Assembly: GCF_016411865.1 (NCBI RefSeq)
Contig: NZ_JAEKJA010000010.1
Span: 62,001 to 126,000, forward strand
Direction of reading: 5' to 3'
From: Acuticoccus mangrovi
Lineage (GTDB): Bacteria > Pseudomonadota > Alphaproteobacteria > Rhizobiales > Amorphaceae
DNA: 64,000 bases
The position numbers and the translations under genes were made by a program. The notes beneath the pieces are model-generated. The model was not told the origin of the DNA, did not search any database, and was given only the letters and a program-made list of their open reading frames with translations. Shown here one piece after another: positions 33,372-42,351 of the stretch. Position 1 is the first letter of the stretch; every line of letters starts with the position of its first letter.

Positions 33372-34115
33372 ATGAATACCTACGACTTCACGGGCCGCGT
33401 CGCGGTCGTCACGGGCGGCGCCCAAGGGATTGGCGGGGCGGTTGCGACCAAGCTCGCCGCGAACGGCGCCCGCGTCGCCCTGTGGGACGTCGATCGCTCG
33501 CTCGCGGAGGACCACGCCGCCGAGATCGGCAACGCTGCCGCCTTCGACGTCGACATCGCCGACTGGGCGTCGGTGGAGGCGGCATATGCTGCCACGCTGG
33601 AGGTGTTCGACGAGGTGGACATCGTCGTGAACTCCGCCGGCATCGCCGGGATGAACGCCACCGTGGCCGACTATCCGGTGGACGAGTTCGCCAGGATCTG
33701 CGCGATCAACCTCAACGGCACCTTCCACGTGAACAAGGTGGTGGTGCCCGCGATGCGCGCCCGCAACTACGGCCGTATCGTCAACATCGCCTCGATCGCG
33801 GGCAAGGAAGGCAACCCCAACGCCTGCGCCTACTCGGCCTCGAAGGCCGCGGTGATCGGCTTCACCAAGTCGCTCGGCAAGGAGCTCGCCGACGTGAACG
33901 TGGCGGTGAACTGCGTCACGCCCGCCGCCGCCCGCACCCGCATCTTCGACCAGATGAGCGAGGAGCACATCGGCTACATGCTGTCGAAGATCCCCCGCGG
34001 GCGTTTCCTGGAACTCGACGAGGCCGCCAACATGATCGCCTGGCTCGTGAGCGAGGAGAACACCTTCACCACCGGCGCGGTGTTCGACCTGTCCGGCGGC
34101 CGCGCGACATACTGA
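33372..34115 (+). CDS. Short-chain dehydrogenase/reductase (SDR)
   Basis: This classical SDR of about 247 residues has TGGAQGIGG for dinucleotide binding, NSAGIAG, the catalytic Ser region NIASIAGKEG and YSASK (Tyr-x-x-x-Lys). An Asp at the end of the second strand (LWDVD) suggests preference for NAD over NADP. I chose ATG 33372 because the family begins at MNTYDFTGRVAVVTGG; an in-frame ATG at 33318 adds 18 basic residues. Substrate unknown. It stands alone behind a terminator. Confidence 0.85.
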   Translation: MNTYDFTGRVAVVTGGAQGIGGAVATKLAANGARVALWDVDRSLAEDHAAEIGNAAAFDVDIADWASVEAAYAATLEVFDEVDIVVNSAGIAGMNATVADYPVDEFARICAINLNGTFHVNKVVVPAMRARNYGRIVNIASIAGKEGNPNACAYSASKAAVIGFTKSLGKELADVNVAVNCVTPAAARTRIFDQMSEEHIGYMLSKIPRGRFLELDEAANMIAWLVSEENTFTTGAVFDLSGGRATY

Positions 34116-34122
34116 CCCGCCC

Positions 34123-34542
34123 TCAGCGTCGGATGCTGATCTCGGTATTCTCGGCGCCCACCGTCAGCACGAGATCGAAGAACTTCTCCGCGTCCGCCGG
34201 GTGCAGGCGGATGCAGCCGTGCGAGGCGGGTGCGCCGAGGCTGCCGATCTCGTAGCTGCCGTGGATGGCATAGCCGCCATCGTAGAACACGGCGTTGGGC
34301 ATCGGCGCGCCGTCGTACTCCTTGGAGAAATACTCCCGATACATCCGCATCGGCCGGAAGGTGCCGGTGGGAGTGCGGTAGCCGGCCCGACCCGTCGACA
34401 CCTTCCACTCCGCCAGCGGCTCGCCCTTGTAGATGATGGTGAGCCGCTGCGTCGAAAGATCGACGTCGGCGACGAGCGTCTTCGCGGACGCATGGCCGAT
34501 GCCGGCGACGAGGAGGGTGACGGCGAACAGGAGACGGATCAT
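34123..34542 (-). CDS. L,D-transpeptidase (YkuD domain)
   Basis: This 139-residue exported enzyme has a signal peptide of about 20 residues (ending GHASA). The YkuD catalytic signature is complete: His94 in YAIHG and SHGCIRL with Cys110 and Arg112. These enzymes form 3-3 peptidoglycan cross-links or attach proteins to peptidoglycan in the periplasm. The protein is close to the minimal length of a single catalytic domain with no wall-binding module. It converges on the SDR gene with seven bases between stops. Confidence 0.9.
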   Translation of the reverse strand: MIRLLFAVTLLVAGIGHASAKTLVADVDLSTQRLTIIYKGEPLAEWKVSTGRAGYRTPTGTFRPMRMYREYFSKEYDGAPMPNAVFYDGGYAIHGSYEIGSLGAPASHGCIRLHPADAEKFFDLVLTVGAENTEISIRR

Positions 34543-34718
34543 GGCATGACCTCGATGCATGTCGGGCAGGGGATCGGCGTATCGCCGCACCGTGAGTAGA
34601 TTGGAGACGCTCAAAAAATCACTAAAATCGGCGAAACGCGGCGCCGTGCCGCGCTGCCCCGCTCCTCCATCTTTTGGGGGCAAGCAAGGGCCGCAGGGTC
34701 AGACAGGCGGAGACGATC

Positions 34719-35315
34719 ATGGTGCTGATGATAGTGGGGCTCGCGGTGTTTCTCGGAGCCCACCTCGTGCCGCGCGCGACGGGCCTGCGCGGGTCGCTCG
34801 TCGCAGCGCTCGGCGAATATGGCTACAAGGGGCTCTTCTCCGTCGTCTCCCTCGTCGGCATCGTGATGGTCTCGATGGGCTACGGCGACTGGCGCTTCCA
34901 GGGCTCGCCGCTTCTTTATCGGCTGCCGACCGGCGTCACCCATCTGGCGCTTCTTCTGATGCTGTTCGCCTCGATCTCCCTGGTCGCCGCCTATACCCCG
35001 TCCCATATGCGCAAGGCGTTGAAGCACCCGATGCTCGTCGCCGTGAAGCTCTGGGCGTTCGCCCACCTTCTGGCGAACGGCGACGTCGCCTCGGTGGTGC
35101 TCTTCGGGGCGTTCCTCGCCTGGGCGGTGGTGGATCGGATCATCCTGAAACGCCGGGAGCGGGCGGGGGTGATCGTGCGTCGCCCCTTCACTGCGCGGTG
35201 GAGCGGCGACGCGGTCGCCATCGTCGTCGGGGTTATCGTTTACGTGTTGTTTGTTTGGAAGCTGCATCTGTGGCTAATAGGGGTTTCGCCGCTCCCCATG
35301 GGGGCGGTGTCGTGA
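34719..35315 (+). CDS. NnrU-family integral membrane protein
   Basis: This 198-residue protein has about six transmembrane helices, with LGAHLVPRATGLRG near the start, YTPSHMRKALKHPML and WAFAHLLANGDVASVVLFG, the NnrU landmarks. NnrU was first linked to nitric oxide metabolism in Rhodobacter, and the family is related to the plant zeta-carotene isomerase Z-ISO, so a heme- or isoprenoid-linked role is possible. No denitrification gene is nearby. ATG 34719 follows GGCGGAGA. It precedes the yfgM-bamB-der group by 22 bp. Confidence 0.85.
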   Translation: MVLMIVGLAVFLGAHLVPRATGLRGSLVAALGEYGYKGLFSVVSLVGIVMVSMGYGDWRFQGSPLLYRLPTGVTHLALLLMLFASISLVAAYTPSHMRKALKHPMLVAVKLWAFAHLLANGDVASVVLFGAFLAWAVVDRIILKRRERAGVIVRRPFTARWSGDAVAIVVGVIVYVLFVWKLHLWLIGVSPLPMGAVS

Positions 35316-35337
35316 GTGAACCCCGACCGGGATAGAC

Positions 35338-36045
35338 ATGTCGGATATCTTTCAGGAAGTCGAAGAAGACCTCAGGCGCGAGCGACTGCGCAAGCTTTGG
35401 GATCGATTCGGCATCTACATCATTCTCGTGGCGGTGCTGATCGTCGCGATCACCGCCGGCTATCGCGGCTACGAGGCCTGGCGCACGGGTCGCGAGCGGG
35501 CTGCGGGCGATGCCTATCTCGAGGTCGTCAAGGCGGTCGACGAGACCGGGACGAGCTCGGCCGTCACGAGCCTCATCGAGTATGCCGACGACGCGCCGGC
35601 GGGCTTCCAGATGCTGGCGCGCTTCCGGGCCGCGGCGGCCCTCTCGGCGCAGGACGACGATGCCGGCGCCGCGGACATCCTGCGCGGCCTCGCGGCCGAC
35701 AGCGACGTCGCCCCGCTCTACCGCGACCTCGCCTCGCTGCGCCTCGCCCAGATCCTCATCGACGAGGGGGACGCGGCCGGCGCGCGCAAGGCGATCGGCG
35801 GCCTCTCGGAGGATTCCGGCAGCCCCTACTATCTCGCGGCGCAAGAGCTGATGGGCCTTGCCGCCTACACCGAGGACGATCTCGAGGCAGCCCGGCAGCA
35901 CTTCGCCACCCTGCGCGATGCTGCGGGCGCACCGCAGCCCATGGTGCAGCGCGCCCGGCTGATGCTCGCTCTCATCACCCAGACCGCCCCCGACCCGGCC
36001 GATGCCGACGGGGAGGCGGCGGAGACGGCGCAGGAGACGAACTGA
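35338..36045 (+). CDS. YfgM-like tetratricopeptide membrane protein
   Basis: This 235-residue protein has a short cytoplasmic N-terminus rich in charged residues, a single transmembrane helix (about residues 25-43, IYIILVAVLIVAITAGY) and a periplasmic helical TPR-like domain, ending in an acidic tail. The topology and the place directly before bamB and der match YfgM, an ancillary subunit of the Sec translocon that interacts with periplasmic chaperones. Its stop overlaps the bamB start (TGATG). Confidence 0.83.
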   Translation: MSDIFQEVEEDLRRERLRKLWDRFGIYIILVAVLIVAITAGYRGYEAWRTGRERAAGDAYLEVVKAVDETGTSSAVTSLIEYADDAPAGFQMLARFRAAAALSAQDDDAGAADILRGLAADSDVAPLYRDLASLRLAQILIDEGDAAGARKAIGGLSEDSGSPYYLAAQELMGLAAYTEDDLEAARQHFATLRDAAGAPQPMVQRARLMLALITQTAPDPADADGEAAETAQETN

Positions 36046-37367
36046 TGCGTGTTGTCCCCTTCGTCCTCGCGGCGGCGCTTACGGGGTGCGGGTCGATCAG
36101 CGATCTCAATCCGTTCGGCGCCAAGGACGAGCATCTCGTCGGCGAGCGCACCACCGTCTTCTCCACCAACACGGAGATGCCGGAGGACGCGACGCCCAAG
36201 CCCGCGTCGGTCGGTCCGGCGCGTGCCAACAACGACTGGCCGCAGCCCGGCGGCAACGCGCAGAACGACCCCGGCCATCTCGCCTATAGCGGCGGCGCCG
36301 TGCGGGCGTGGCGGGCCTCCGTGGGCGGCTCCGGCTCCGGCGGCCTGTCCGTGGCGCGCGGCACGCCGCGGATCTCGGCGCGGCCCGTCGTCTCGGGCGA
36401 CCGCGTCTTCGTCTATGCGCCCAACGGCACCGTCACGGCGCTGTCGCTCGGTTCGGGCACGCGCATCTGGTCCACCTCGCTGCGTCCCGATGGCGAGCGC
36501 GACGCGGCGGCCGGCGGCGGCGTGACCGTCGACGGCAACCGCGTGTTCGTCGCCACGGGCTATGGCGAGATGGCGGCGCTCGACGCCCAGAACGGCCAGG
36601 AGATCTGGCGCCGCGGTCTCGATACGCCCGCCCGCGGCGCGCCGACGGCCGGCGCCGGCAAGGTGTTCGTGGTGTCGCAGAAGAACAAGGTGTTCGCGAT
36701 CGACCAGGCGGACGGGACGGAGGCCTTCACCTACGACGGCATTCCGGAGCAGGCGGGCCTGCTCGCGACCTCGTCGCCGGCGATCTCCGGCTCGACCGTG
36801 GTCATTCCCTATTCGTCCGGCGAGGTGATGGCGTTCTCCACCGACACGGGCGAGCCGAAGTGGCAGAGCTTCGTGACGCGCTCGATGAGAACCCTCGCCG
36901 TGTCCGGCCTCACCGACGTGTCGGGCAGCCCGGTGATCGACGGCGGCACGGTCTATGCCACCGGCGTCTCCGGCCGCACCATCGCCGTGAACCTGTCCGA
37001 CGGATCGATGAAGTGGGAGCGCAATATCGGCTCCGCCCACACGCCCATCGTCTCGGGTGACGCGCTCTTCCTGGTCGATCTCGCCGACCGCATGGTGGCG
37101 CTCAACAAGTCGAGCGGCGAGACGCTGTGGATGACGGAGCTGCCCAAGCCCAAGAAGAAGAAGGACCGCGCCTACGCCGGTCCGCTCCTCGCCGGGGGCT
37201 CGCTCTACGCGATCTCCAACGACGGTCGCCTCGCCCAGCTCAACCCGAAGGACGGGCAGGTGGTCGCCGATCGCACGATTGGGTCGGCGGCCTACTCGGC
37301 GCCCATCCTCGCCTCCGGCCAGATGATCATCGTCTCGGACGCGGGCGAGATCACCGCCCTGCGGTAG
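36045..37367 (+). CDS. bamB: Outer membrane protein assembly factor BamB
   Basis: This 440-residue lipoprotein has a lipobox LTGC with Cys15 as the lipidation site, and repeated PQQ-type beta-propeller blades (for example VFVYAPNGTVTALSLGSGTRIW, MAALDAQNGQEIW, VALNKSSGETLW). BamB supports the BamA complex that inserts beta-barrel proteins such as LptD, encoded elsewhere in this window. The region between the lipobox and the first blade (about 60 residues) is polar and probably unstructured. der follows after three bases. Confidence 0.93.
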   Translation: MRVVPFVLAAALTGCGSISDLNPFGAKDEHLVGERTTVFSTNTEMPEDATPKPASVGPARANNDWPQPGGNAQNDPGHLAYSGGAVRAWRASVGGSGSGGLSVARGTPRISARPVVSGDRVFVYAPNGTVTALSLGSGTRIWSTSLRPDGERDAAAGGGVTVDGNRVFVATGYGEMAALDAQNGQEIWRRGLDTPARGAPTAGAGKVFVVSQKNKVFAIDQADGTEAFTYDGIPEQAGLLATSSPAISGSTVVIPYSSGEVMAFSTDTGEPKWQSFVTRSMRTLAVSGLTDVSGSPVIDGGTVYATGVSGRTIAVNLSDGSMKWERNIGSAHTPIVSGDALFLVDLADRMVALNKSSGETLWMTELPKPKKKKDRAYAGPLLAGGSLYAISNDGRLAQLNPKDGQVVADRTIGSAAYSAPILASGQMIIVSDAGEITALR

Positions 37368-37370
37368 GCC

Positions 37371-38714
37371 ATGAAGGTCGCGATCGCGGGGCGGGCCAAC
37401 GTCGGCAAGTCCACCCTGTTCAACCGCCTGGTGGGCAAGCGCCTCGCCATCGTCGACGATACCCCGGGCGTCACGCGGGATCGGCGCGAGGCGCCGGCGC
37501 GGCTGCAGGACCTCACCTTCGATCTCGTCGACACCGCCGGCTTCGAAGGAGCCGACGACGGCACCCTCGAAGCGCGCATGTGGAGCCAGATGGCCCGTGC
37601 GCTCGACGAGGCGGACGTCTACCTCTTCGTGGTCGACGCGCGCGCCGGGGTGACACCGCTCGACGAGACGCTCGCCGCCGACGTGCGCCGGCGTGGCAAG
37701 CCGGTGGTGCTCGTCGCCAACAAGGCCGAGGGCCGGCTGGGCGATCTTGCGAGCATGGAGGCCTACTCCCTCGGCCTCGGCGATCCGGTGGCGATCTCGG
37801 CCGAGCACGGCGAGGGCACCTCCGATCTGCGCGACGCGCTGGCGGAGGCGTTCGAGCGCGTCCCCCCCGTGGCGGAGGAGGACGAGAGCCCGGCGATCGA
37901 CCTCGCCCGCCCGATCCAGGTCGCTTTCGTGGGCCGCCCCAACGTCGGCAAGTCCACCCTCGTCAACCGCATCGTCGGCGAGGACCGGATGCTCACCGGG
38001 CCGGAGGCGGGCCTCACGCGCGATTCGATCGCCGTCGAGTTCACGATCGACGAGCAGCGCTTCAAGCTCGTCGACACGGCGGGGCTGCGTCGGCGCGCCA
38101 AGGTCACCGACACGCTGGAGCGCCTGTCGACGGGCGACACCATCCGCGCCCTGAAATATGCCGAGGTGGTGGTGGTGGTGCTCGACGCCACCCAGCCCTT
38201 CGAGAAGCAGGATCTGCAGATCATCGACCTCATCGTGCGCGAGGGGCGGGCGGTGGTCATCGCGCTCAACAAGTGGGACCTCGTGGAGGAGCCCGACCCG
38301 ACCATCAGGGCGGCGCGCGAGGCGGCAACGCGGCTGGTGCCCCAGGCGGCGGGGGTGCGCGTCGTCCCGGTCTCGGCGAAATCGGGACGCAACGTCGACA
38401 AGCTGATGGCCACCGTGACCGAGGCGGTGACGCGGTGGTCGGCACGCATCTCCACCGGCCGCCTCAACCGCTGGCTCGAGGGAGCGGTGGCGCGCCACCC
38501 GCCCCCCGCCGTCGGCGGCCGGCGCATCAAGATCCGCTACGTGACGCAGGCGAAGACGCGGCCACCCACCTTCGTCGCCTTCTGCTCACGGCCGGAGGCG
38601 CTGCCACCCGCCTATCAGCGCTACCTGATCAACTCGATCCGGGAGAAGTTCGACCTCCCGGGCGTGCCGATCCGTCTGAACCTCAGAAAGCCGGACAACC
38701 CCTACGCGGACTGA
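37371..38714 (+). CDS. der: GTPase Der (EngA), ribosome biogenesis
   Basis: This essential GTPase for large-subunit assembly has 447 residues. Two tandem G domains are evident: GRANVGKST with DTAGFEG in the first, and [20 protein letters not shown] and NKWDL in the second. A C-terminal KH-like domain follows ([28 protein letters not shown]). Length and order match the family. A short hairpin follows the stop. Confidence 0.97.
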   Translation: MKVAIAGRANVGKSTLFNRLVGKRLAIVDDTPGVTRDRREAPARLQDLTFDLVDTAGFEGADDGTLEARMWSQMARALDEADVYLFVVDARAGVTPLDETLAADVRRRGKPVVLVANKAEGRLGDLASMEAYSLGLGDPVAISAEHGEGTSDLRDALAEAFERVPPVAEEDESPAIDLARPIQVAFVGRPNVGKSTLVNRIVGEDRMLTGPEAGLTRDSIAVEFTIDEQRFKLVDTAGLRRRAKVTDTLERLSTGDTIRALKYAEVVVVVLDATQPFEKQDLQIIDLIVREGRAVVIALNKWDLVEEPDPTIRAAREAATRLVPQAAGVRVVPVSAKSGRNVDKLMATVTEAVTRWSARISTGRLNRWLEGAVARHPPPAVGGRRIKIRYVTQAKTRPPTFVAFCSRPEALPPAYQRYLINSIREKFDLPGVPIRLNLRKPDNPYAD

Positions 38715-38716
38715 GC

Positions 38717-38735
38717 GCGCAAGGCTGCCTTGCGC
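38717..38735 (+). terminator. Short hairpin after der
   Basis: GCGCAAGG (38717-38724) and CCTTGCGC (38728-38735) form a perfect 8-bp stem with a three-base loop two bases after the der stop. There is no T tract, so a Rho-dependent or mRNA-protecting role is as likely. Confidence 0.4.
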
Positions 38736-38807
38736 CGCGGGCGCTTGGGACGAAGGCAGGGGCGGGCATAAGATCGTTGCTCCGACACCTTCGGAAAGGA
38801 TCGGCCG

Positions 38808-39425
38808 ATGCATCTCTATGGAATGCTGGACTCGCCCTATGTGCGGCGTGTCGCCGTGGCGCTGAACCTTCTCGGTATCAGCTACGAGCACACCAAGCTC
38901 TCGGTCTTCAGCACCTTCGACGAGTTTCGCGCGGTGAACCCGGTGGTCAAGGCGCCCACTCTCGTCACCGACGATGGCGTGACGCTGATGGATTCCACCC
39001 TGATCCTGGAGCACGTCGAGGAGATCGGCCGGCGGGACGGGGCCACGTTGCGGGCCGCTTCGCCCGCCGATCGCACGCGGGCGCTGCGGATCACCGGTCT
39101 TGCCCTCGCGGCGGCGGAGAAGGCGGTGCAGATCGTCTACGAGCACAATCTGCGGCCGGCCGCGAAGCTCCATCAGCCCTGGGTCGACCGGGTGACGGGT
39201 CAACTCCATGCCGCGCTCGCCGGGCTGGAGGAGATCGTCGGCGCGGGGGACCGCTGGCTCGTCGACGAGCGACCGCTCGAGGTCGACGCCACCGTCGCGG
39301 TGGTGTGGGACTTCATCCGCATGATGATCCCCGACGTGGTCGCCGCCGACGCCTACCCGGGCCTCGCCCACTTCTCCACGCGGGCGGAGGCGCTGCCGGC
39401 CTTCGCCGCTGCGCCGTCCCACTGA
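38808..39425 (+). CDS. Glutathione S-transferase family protein
   Basis: This 205-residue cytosolic protein has an N-terminal thioredoxin-like domain (MHLYGMLDSPYVRRVAVALN; a Ser at the GST active-site position; VVKAPTLV with the cis-Pro; LMDSTLILEHVEE glutathione loop) and a C-terminal all-helical domain. It probably conjugates or reduces with glutathione; the substrate is unknown. The stop lies 25 bp from the convergent SDR gene. Confidence 0.9.
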   Translation: MHLYGMLDSPYVRRVAVALNLLGISYEHTKLSVFSTFDEFRAVNPVVKAPTLVTDDGVTLMDSTLILEHVEEIGRRDGATLRAASPADRTRALRITGLALAAAEKAVQIVYEHNLRPAAKLHQPWVDRVTGQLHAALAGLEEIVGAGDRWLVDERPLEVDATVAVVWDFIRMMIPDVVAADAYPGLAHFSTRAEALPAFAAAPSH

Positions 39426-39450
39426 GGCGCAGCCCATCCGGGCGCGCGGA

Positions 39451-40197
39451 TCAGATGAAGTCGCGGTCGCGGAAGGAGTAGGTGGCGCCGCTTCTTTCCA
39501 TGCCCGGGGCGCAGAGGGCGGCGATGGAGGGGGCGACGTCGGCCGGGGTGGGCAGCGTGTCCGGGTCCTCGCCCGGCACGGCGGCGGCGCGCATCGCCGT
39601 GCGCACCGCGCCGGGGCTGAAGAGGTTGGCGCGGACCGCGGTGGTGGCGGTTTCGTTGGCGTAGGTCTTCACCAGCGCGTCGAGGGCGGCCTTCGAGACC
39701 GAGTAGGGCCCCCAGAACGGCCGCAGCTTGGCCACCGCCCCGGAGGTCACGAACACGCAGCGGCCGGCGTCGGAGCGGCGCAGCAGCGGATCGAGGGTGC
39801 GGATGAGCCGCCAGTTGGCGGTCACGTTCACGTCGAGGGTTTCCTGCCAGGTGGGCGCCTTGACGTGGGCGAGCGGCGAGATCTGGCCGAGCACGCCGGC
39901 GTTGCCCACGACGATGTCCACCTTGCCCCAGCGATCGTTGATCGAGCCGCCGAGGCGGTCGACGCCCTGACCGTCGGTCATGTCGAGCGGAACCAGCGTG
40001 CCGGCGGTGCCGACGGCGCGCAGGGCGTCGTCGAGCTCCTCGAGCGCCTCCACCTTGCGGCCCACGGCGATCACGTGCACGCCGTGCCGGGCGAGCTCCG
40101 TCGCGACCGCCCAGCCGATGCCGCGCGTCGCCCCCGTCACCACCGCGAGCCGGCCGGCGAGCGGGGTGAGGTCGATCGTCGATAGCGGGTCGGTCAC
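39451..40197 (-). CDS. Short-chain dehydrogenase/reductase (SDR)
   Basis: This 248-residue classical SDR has TGATRGIGWAVA, GNAGVLG and YSVSK, with the catalytic Ser in FVTSGAVAK. AVGRK at the end of strand 2 suggests NADP. GTG 40197 overlaps the purF stop as GTGA, so it is translated with purF, an arrangement seen in other Hyphomicrobiales; its physiological substrate is unknown. Confidence 0.87.
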   Translation of the reverse strand: MTDPLSTIDLTPLAGRLAVVTGATRGIGWAVATELARHGVHVIAVGRKVEALEELDDALRAVGTAGTLVPLDMTDGQGVDRLGGSINDRWGKVDIVVGNAGVLGQISPLAHVKAPTWQETLDVNVTANWRLIRTLDPLLRRSDAGRCVFVTSGAVAKLRPFWGPYSVSKAALDALVKTYANETATTAVRANLFSPGAVRTAMRAAAVPGEDPDTLPTPADVAPSIAALCAPGMERSGATYSFRDRDFI

Positions 40198-41657
40198 TCG
40201 GCGTTTTCCAGAAAGGACAGCTGCGGGTGCGGCGTGCGCGCCGCCCGGTCGGTGAGGGGGGTGGGGTACTCGCCGGTGAAGCAGGCGTCGCAATATTGCG
40301 GCACCGCCGGGTCGCGCCGCATCTCGCCGGCGGCCCGGTAGAGGCCGTCGATGGAAAGGAAGGCGAGGCTGTCCACCTTGATGTAGCGGGCGAGCTCGGC
40401 GACGCTCATGCGCGAGGCGATCAGCTTCGACTTCTCCGGCGTGTCGACGCCGTAGAAGCACGAATCGGTGGTCGGCGGGCTCGCGATGCGCATGTGCACC
40501 TCGGTGGCGCCGGCGTCGCGCACCATCTCCACGATCTTGAGCGACGTTGTGCCCCGCACGATGGAGTCGTCGACGAGCACCACGCGCTTGCCCGCGAGCA
40601 CCTCGCGGTTGGCGTTGTGCTTCAGCTTCACCCCCATGTGGCGGATCTGGTCCGACGGCTCGATGAAGGTGCGCCCCACATAGTGGTTGCGGATGATGCC
40701 GAGATCGAACGGCAGCGCCGAGGCCTCGGCATAGCCGATGGCGGCGGGGGTGCCCGAATCGGGCACCGGCACGACGACGTCGGCCGGCGCGGGCGACTCG
40801 CGGGCGAGCTCGGCGCCGATGCGCTTGCGCACGCCATAGACGTTGCGTCCGCCCACCGAGGAGTCGGGGCGGGCGAAGTAGACGTACTCGAACACGCAGA
40901 AGCGGTCGTGGCTCTCGGGGAAGGGCCGCATCGATTCGAGGCCCTGCTCGGTGATCACCACCATCTCGCCCGGCTCCACGTCGCGCACGTAGCGCGCGCC
41001 GATGATGTCGAGGGCGCAGGTCTCCGAGGCGAGCACGTAGGCCCCCTCGAAGTCGCCGATGATGAGCGGGCGGATGCCGAGCGCGTCGCGGCAGCCGATC
41101 ATCATCGACGGCGTCAGCGCGACGAGGGCGAAGGCGCCTTCGAGCTGGCGGATCGCGTCGATGAAACGTTCGATGAAGGAGTTCTTGGTGGACGTCGCGG
41201 TGAGGTGGATGATGACCTCGGTGTCGGACGTCGACTGGAAGATGGAGCCGCGCTCGCGCAGCGTTCCGCGCAGCATGCCGGCGTTGGTGATGTTGCCGTT
41301 GTGCGCAACGGCAAAGCCGCCCATCGCGGTTTCGGCGAAGAGCGGCTGAACGTTGTGGAGGGCGGGTTCGCCGGTGGTGGAGTAGCGCGTATGGCCGATC
41401 GCGCTGTCGCCTTTCAATCGGTCGATGACGCCCTGGCTCGTGAAGTTGTCGCCGACGAGACCCATGTGGCGCTCGACACGGAAGGCGCCACGCGCGCACG
41501 TCGCGATGCCCGCGGCCTCCTGGCCGCGGTGCTGGAGAGCGTGCAGGCCGAGCGCGGTGAGCGCGCTGGCTCCGCTGTTGCGGAAGACGCCGAAGACGCC
41601 GCACTCGTCATGAAAGCGGTCGCCTTCCCTGATGTCGATGATGCGCCGTGAGGCCAA
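40194..41657 (-). CDS. purF: Amidophosphoribosyltransferase
   Basis: PurF catalyses the first committed step of purine synthesis, making phosphoribosylamine from PRPP and glutamine. The 487-residue precursor has an 18-residue propeptide before the nucleophile Cys19 (HDECGVFG). The Ntn glutaminase domain has GHTRYSTTG and AHNGNITN, and the phosphoribosyltransferase domain VLVDDSIVRGTTS. Start is TTG 41657, the only reasonable codon upstream of the Cys. A C-terminal Cys pair (YCDACF) may contribute to a metal or cluster site, as in the B. subtilis-type enzyme. Confidence 0.96.
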   Translation of the reverse strand: MASRRIIDIREGDRFHDECGVFGVFRNSGASALTALGLHALQHRGQEAAGIATCARGAFRVERHMGLVGDNFTSQGVIDRLKGDSAIGHTRYSTTGEPALHNVQPLFAETAMGGFAVAHNGNITNAGMLRGTLRERGSIFQSTSDTEVIIHLTATSTKNSFIERFIDAIRQLEGAFALVALTPSMMIGCRDALGIRPLIIGDFEGAYVLASETCALDIIGARYVRDVEPGEMVVITEQGLESMRPFPESHDRFCVFEYVYFARPDSSVGGRNVYGVRKRIGAELARESPAPADVVVPVPDSGTPAAIGYAEASALPFDLGIIRNHYVGRTFIEPSDQIRHMGVKLKHNANREVLAGKRVVLVDDSIVRGTTSLKIVEMVRDAGATEVHMRIASPPTTDSCFYGVDTPEKSKLIASRMSVAELARYIKVDSLAFLSIDGLYRAAGEMRRDPAVPQYCDACFTGEYPTPLTDRAARTPHPQLSFLENAE

Positions 41658-41658
41658 C

Positions 41659-42351
41659 TTAGTTGTTGCTCCCTGACGTGGTTCCCGTGGTGGGCGCGGG
41701 GGTGGTGGAGGATCCGTTGCCGCTGGTCGCGTCGATCAGCTGGTCGATCTGGCTCTGCTGACCGGGGGTGGTGGTCGTCGGAGCGGGGGCCGTCTGCGTC
41801 GGCGTGCTGGTGGTGGGGGCGCTCGCCGGGTTGTCGCTGCCGCCCTCGAAGGCGCCGCGGATCGCCGATTCCGGATCGTCCGGGATCACCGCGAGGAGGC
41901 GGTCGCCGAGCTCGGAGAGCTGCGGGTAGCTCGCCGCCTGCGTCACCCACGACGGGCGGTTGGGCTCGTCCACCAGCCAGTTGAAGAAGATCACCGCGAC
42001 CACCACGAGGAGCACGCCGCGGGCGGCGCCGAACACGAAGCCGAGGAGACGGTCGAGCGCGCCGATGGGGCTATCCATCACGTAGTCGGAGATCTTCATG
42101 GTGATGAGGCTGACGACGATCAGCGACACCAGGAAGATGCCGGCGGCCGAAAGACCGATCGCGACGGTCTGGTTGTCCACATATTGGCTGACGTAGGGCA
42201 GCAGCTCCCCATAGAAGAGATAGGCGAGCACCGCGGCAGCGACCCATGCGGCGATCGACAGGATTTCGCGTACGAAACCGCGGAACATGGCGAGGATCGC
42301 CGAGATAAACACCACGGCAATGACCACGCCGTCGAGGATCGCGATATTCAT
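41659..42351 (-). CDS. cvpA: CvpA family protein
   Basis: This 230-residue inner-membrane protein has four transmembrane helices in the first 130 residues, starting MNIAILDGVVIAVVFISAILAMFRGFVREIL, and DYVMDSPIGALDRLLGFVFG. A periplasmic or cytoplasmic tail of about 60 residues rich in Pro, Thr, Ser and Ala follows and looks disordered. CvpA proteins are involved in colicin V secretion and envelope stress; placement before purF is conserved. ATG shares one base with the radA stop. Confidence 0.88.
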   Translation of the reverse strand: MNIAILDGVVIAVVFISAILAMFRGFVREILSIAAWVAAAVLAYLFYGELLPYVSQYVDNQTVAIGLSAAGIFLVSLIVVSLITMKISDYVMDSPIGALDRLLGFVFGAARGVLLVVVAVIFFNWLVDEPNRPSWVTQAASYPQLSELGDRLLAVIPDDPESAIRGAFEGGSDNPASAPTTSTPTQTAPAPTTTTPGQQSQIDQLIDATSGNGSSTTPAPTTGTTSGSNN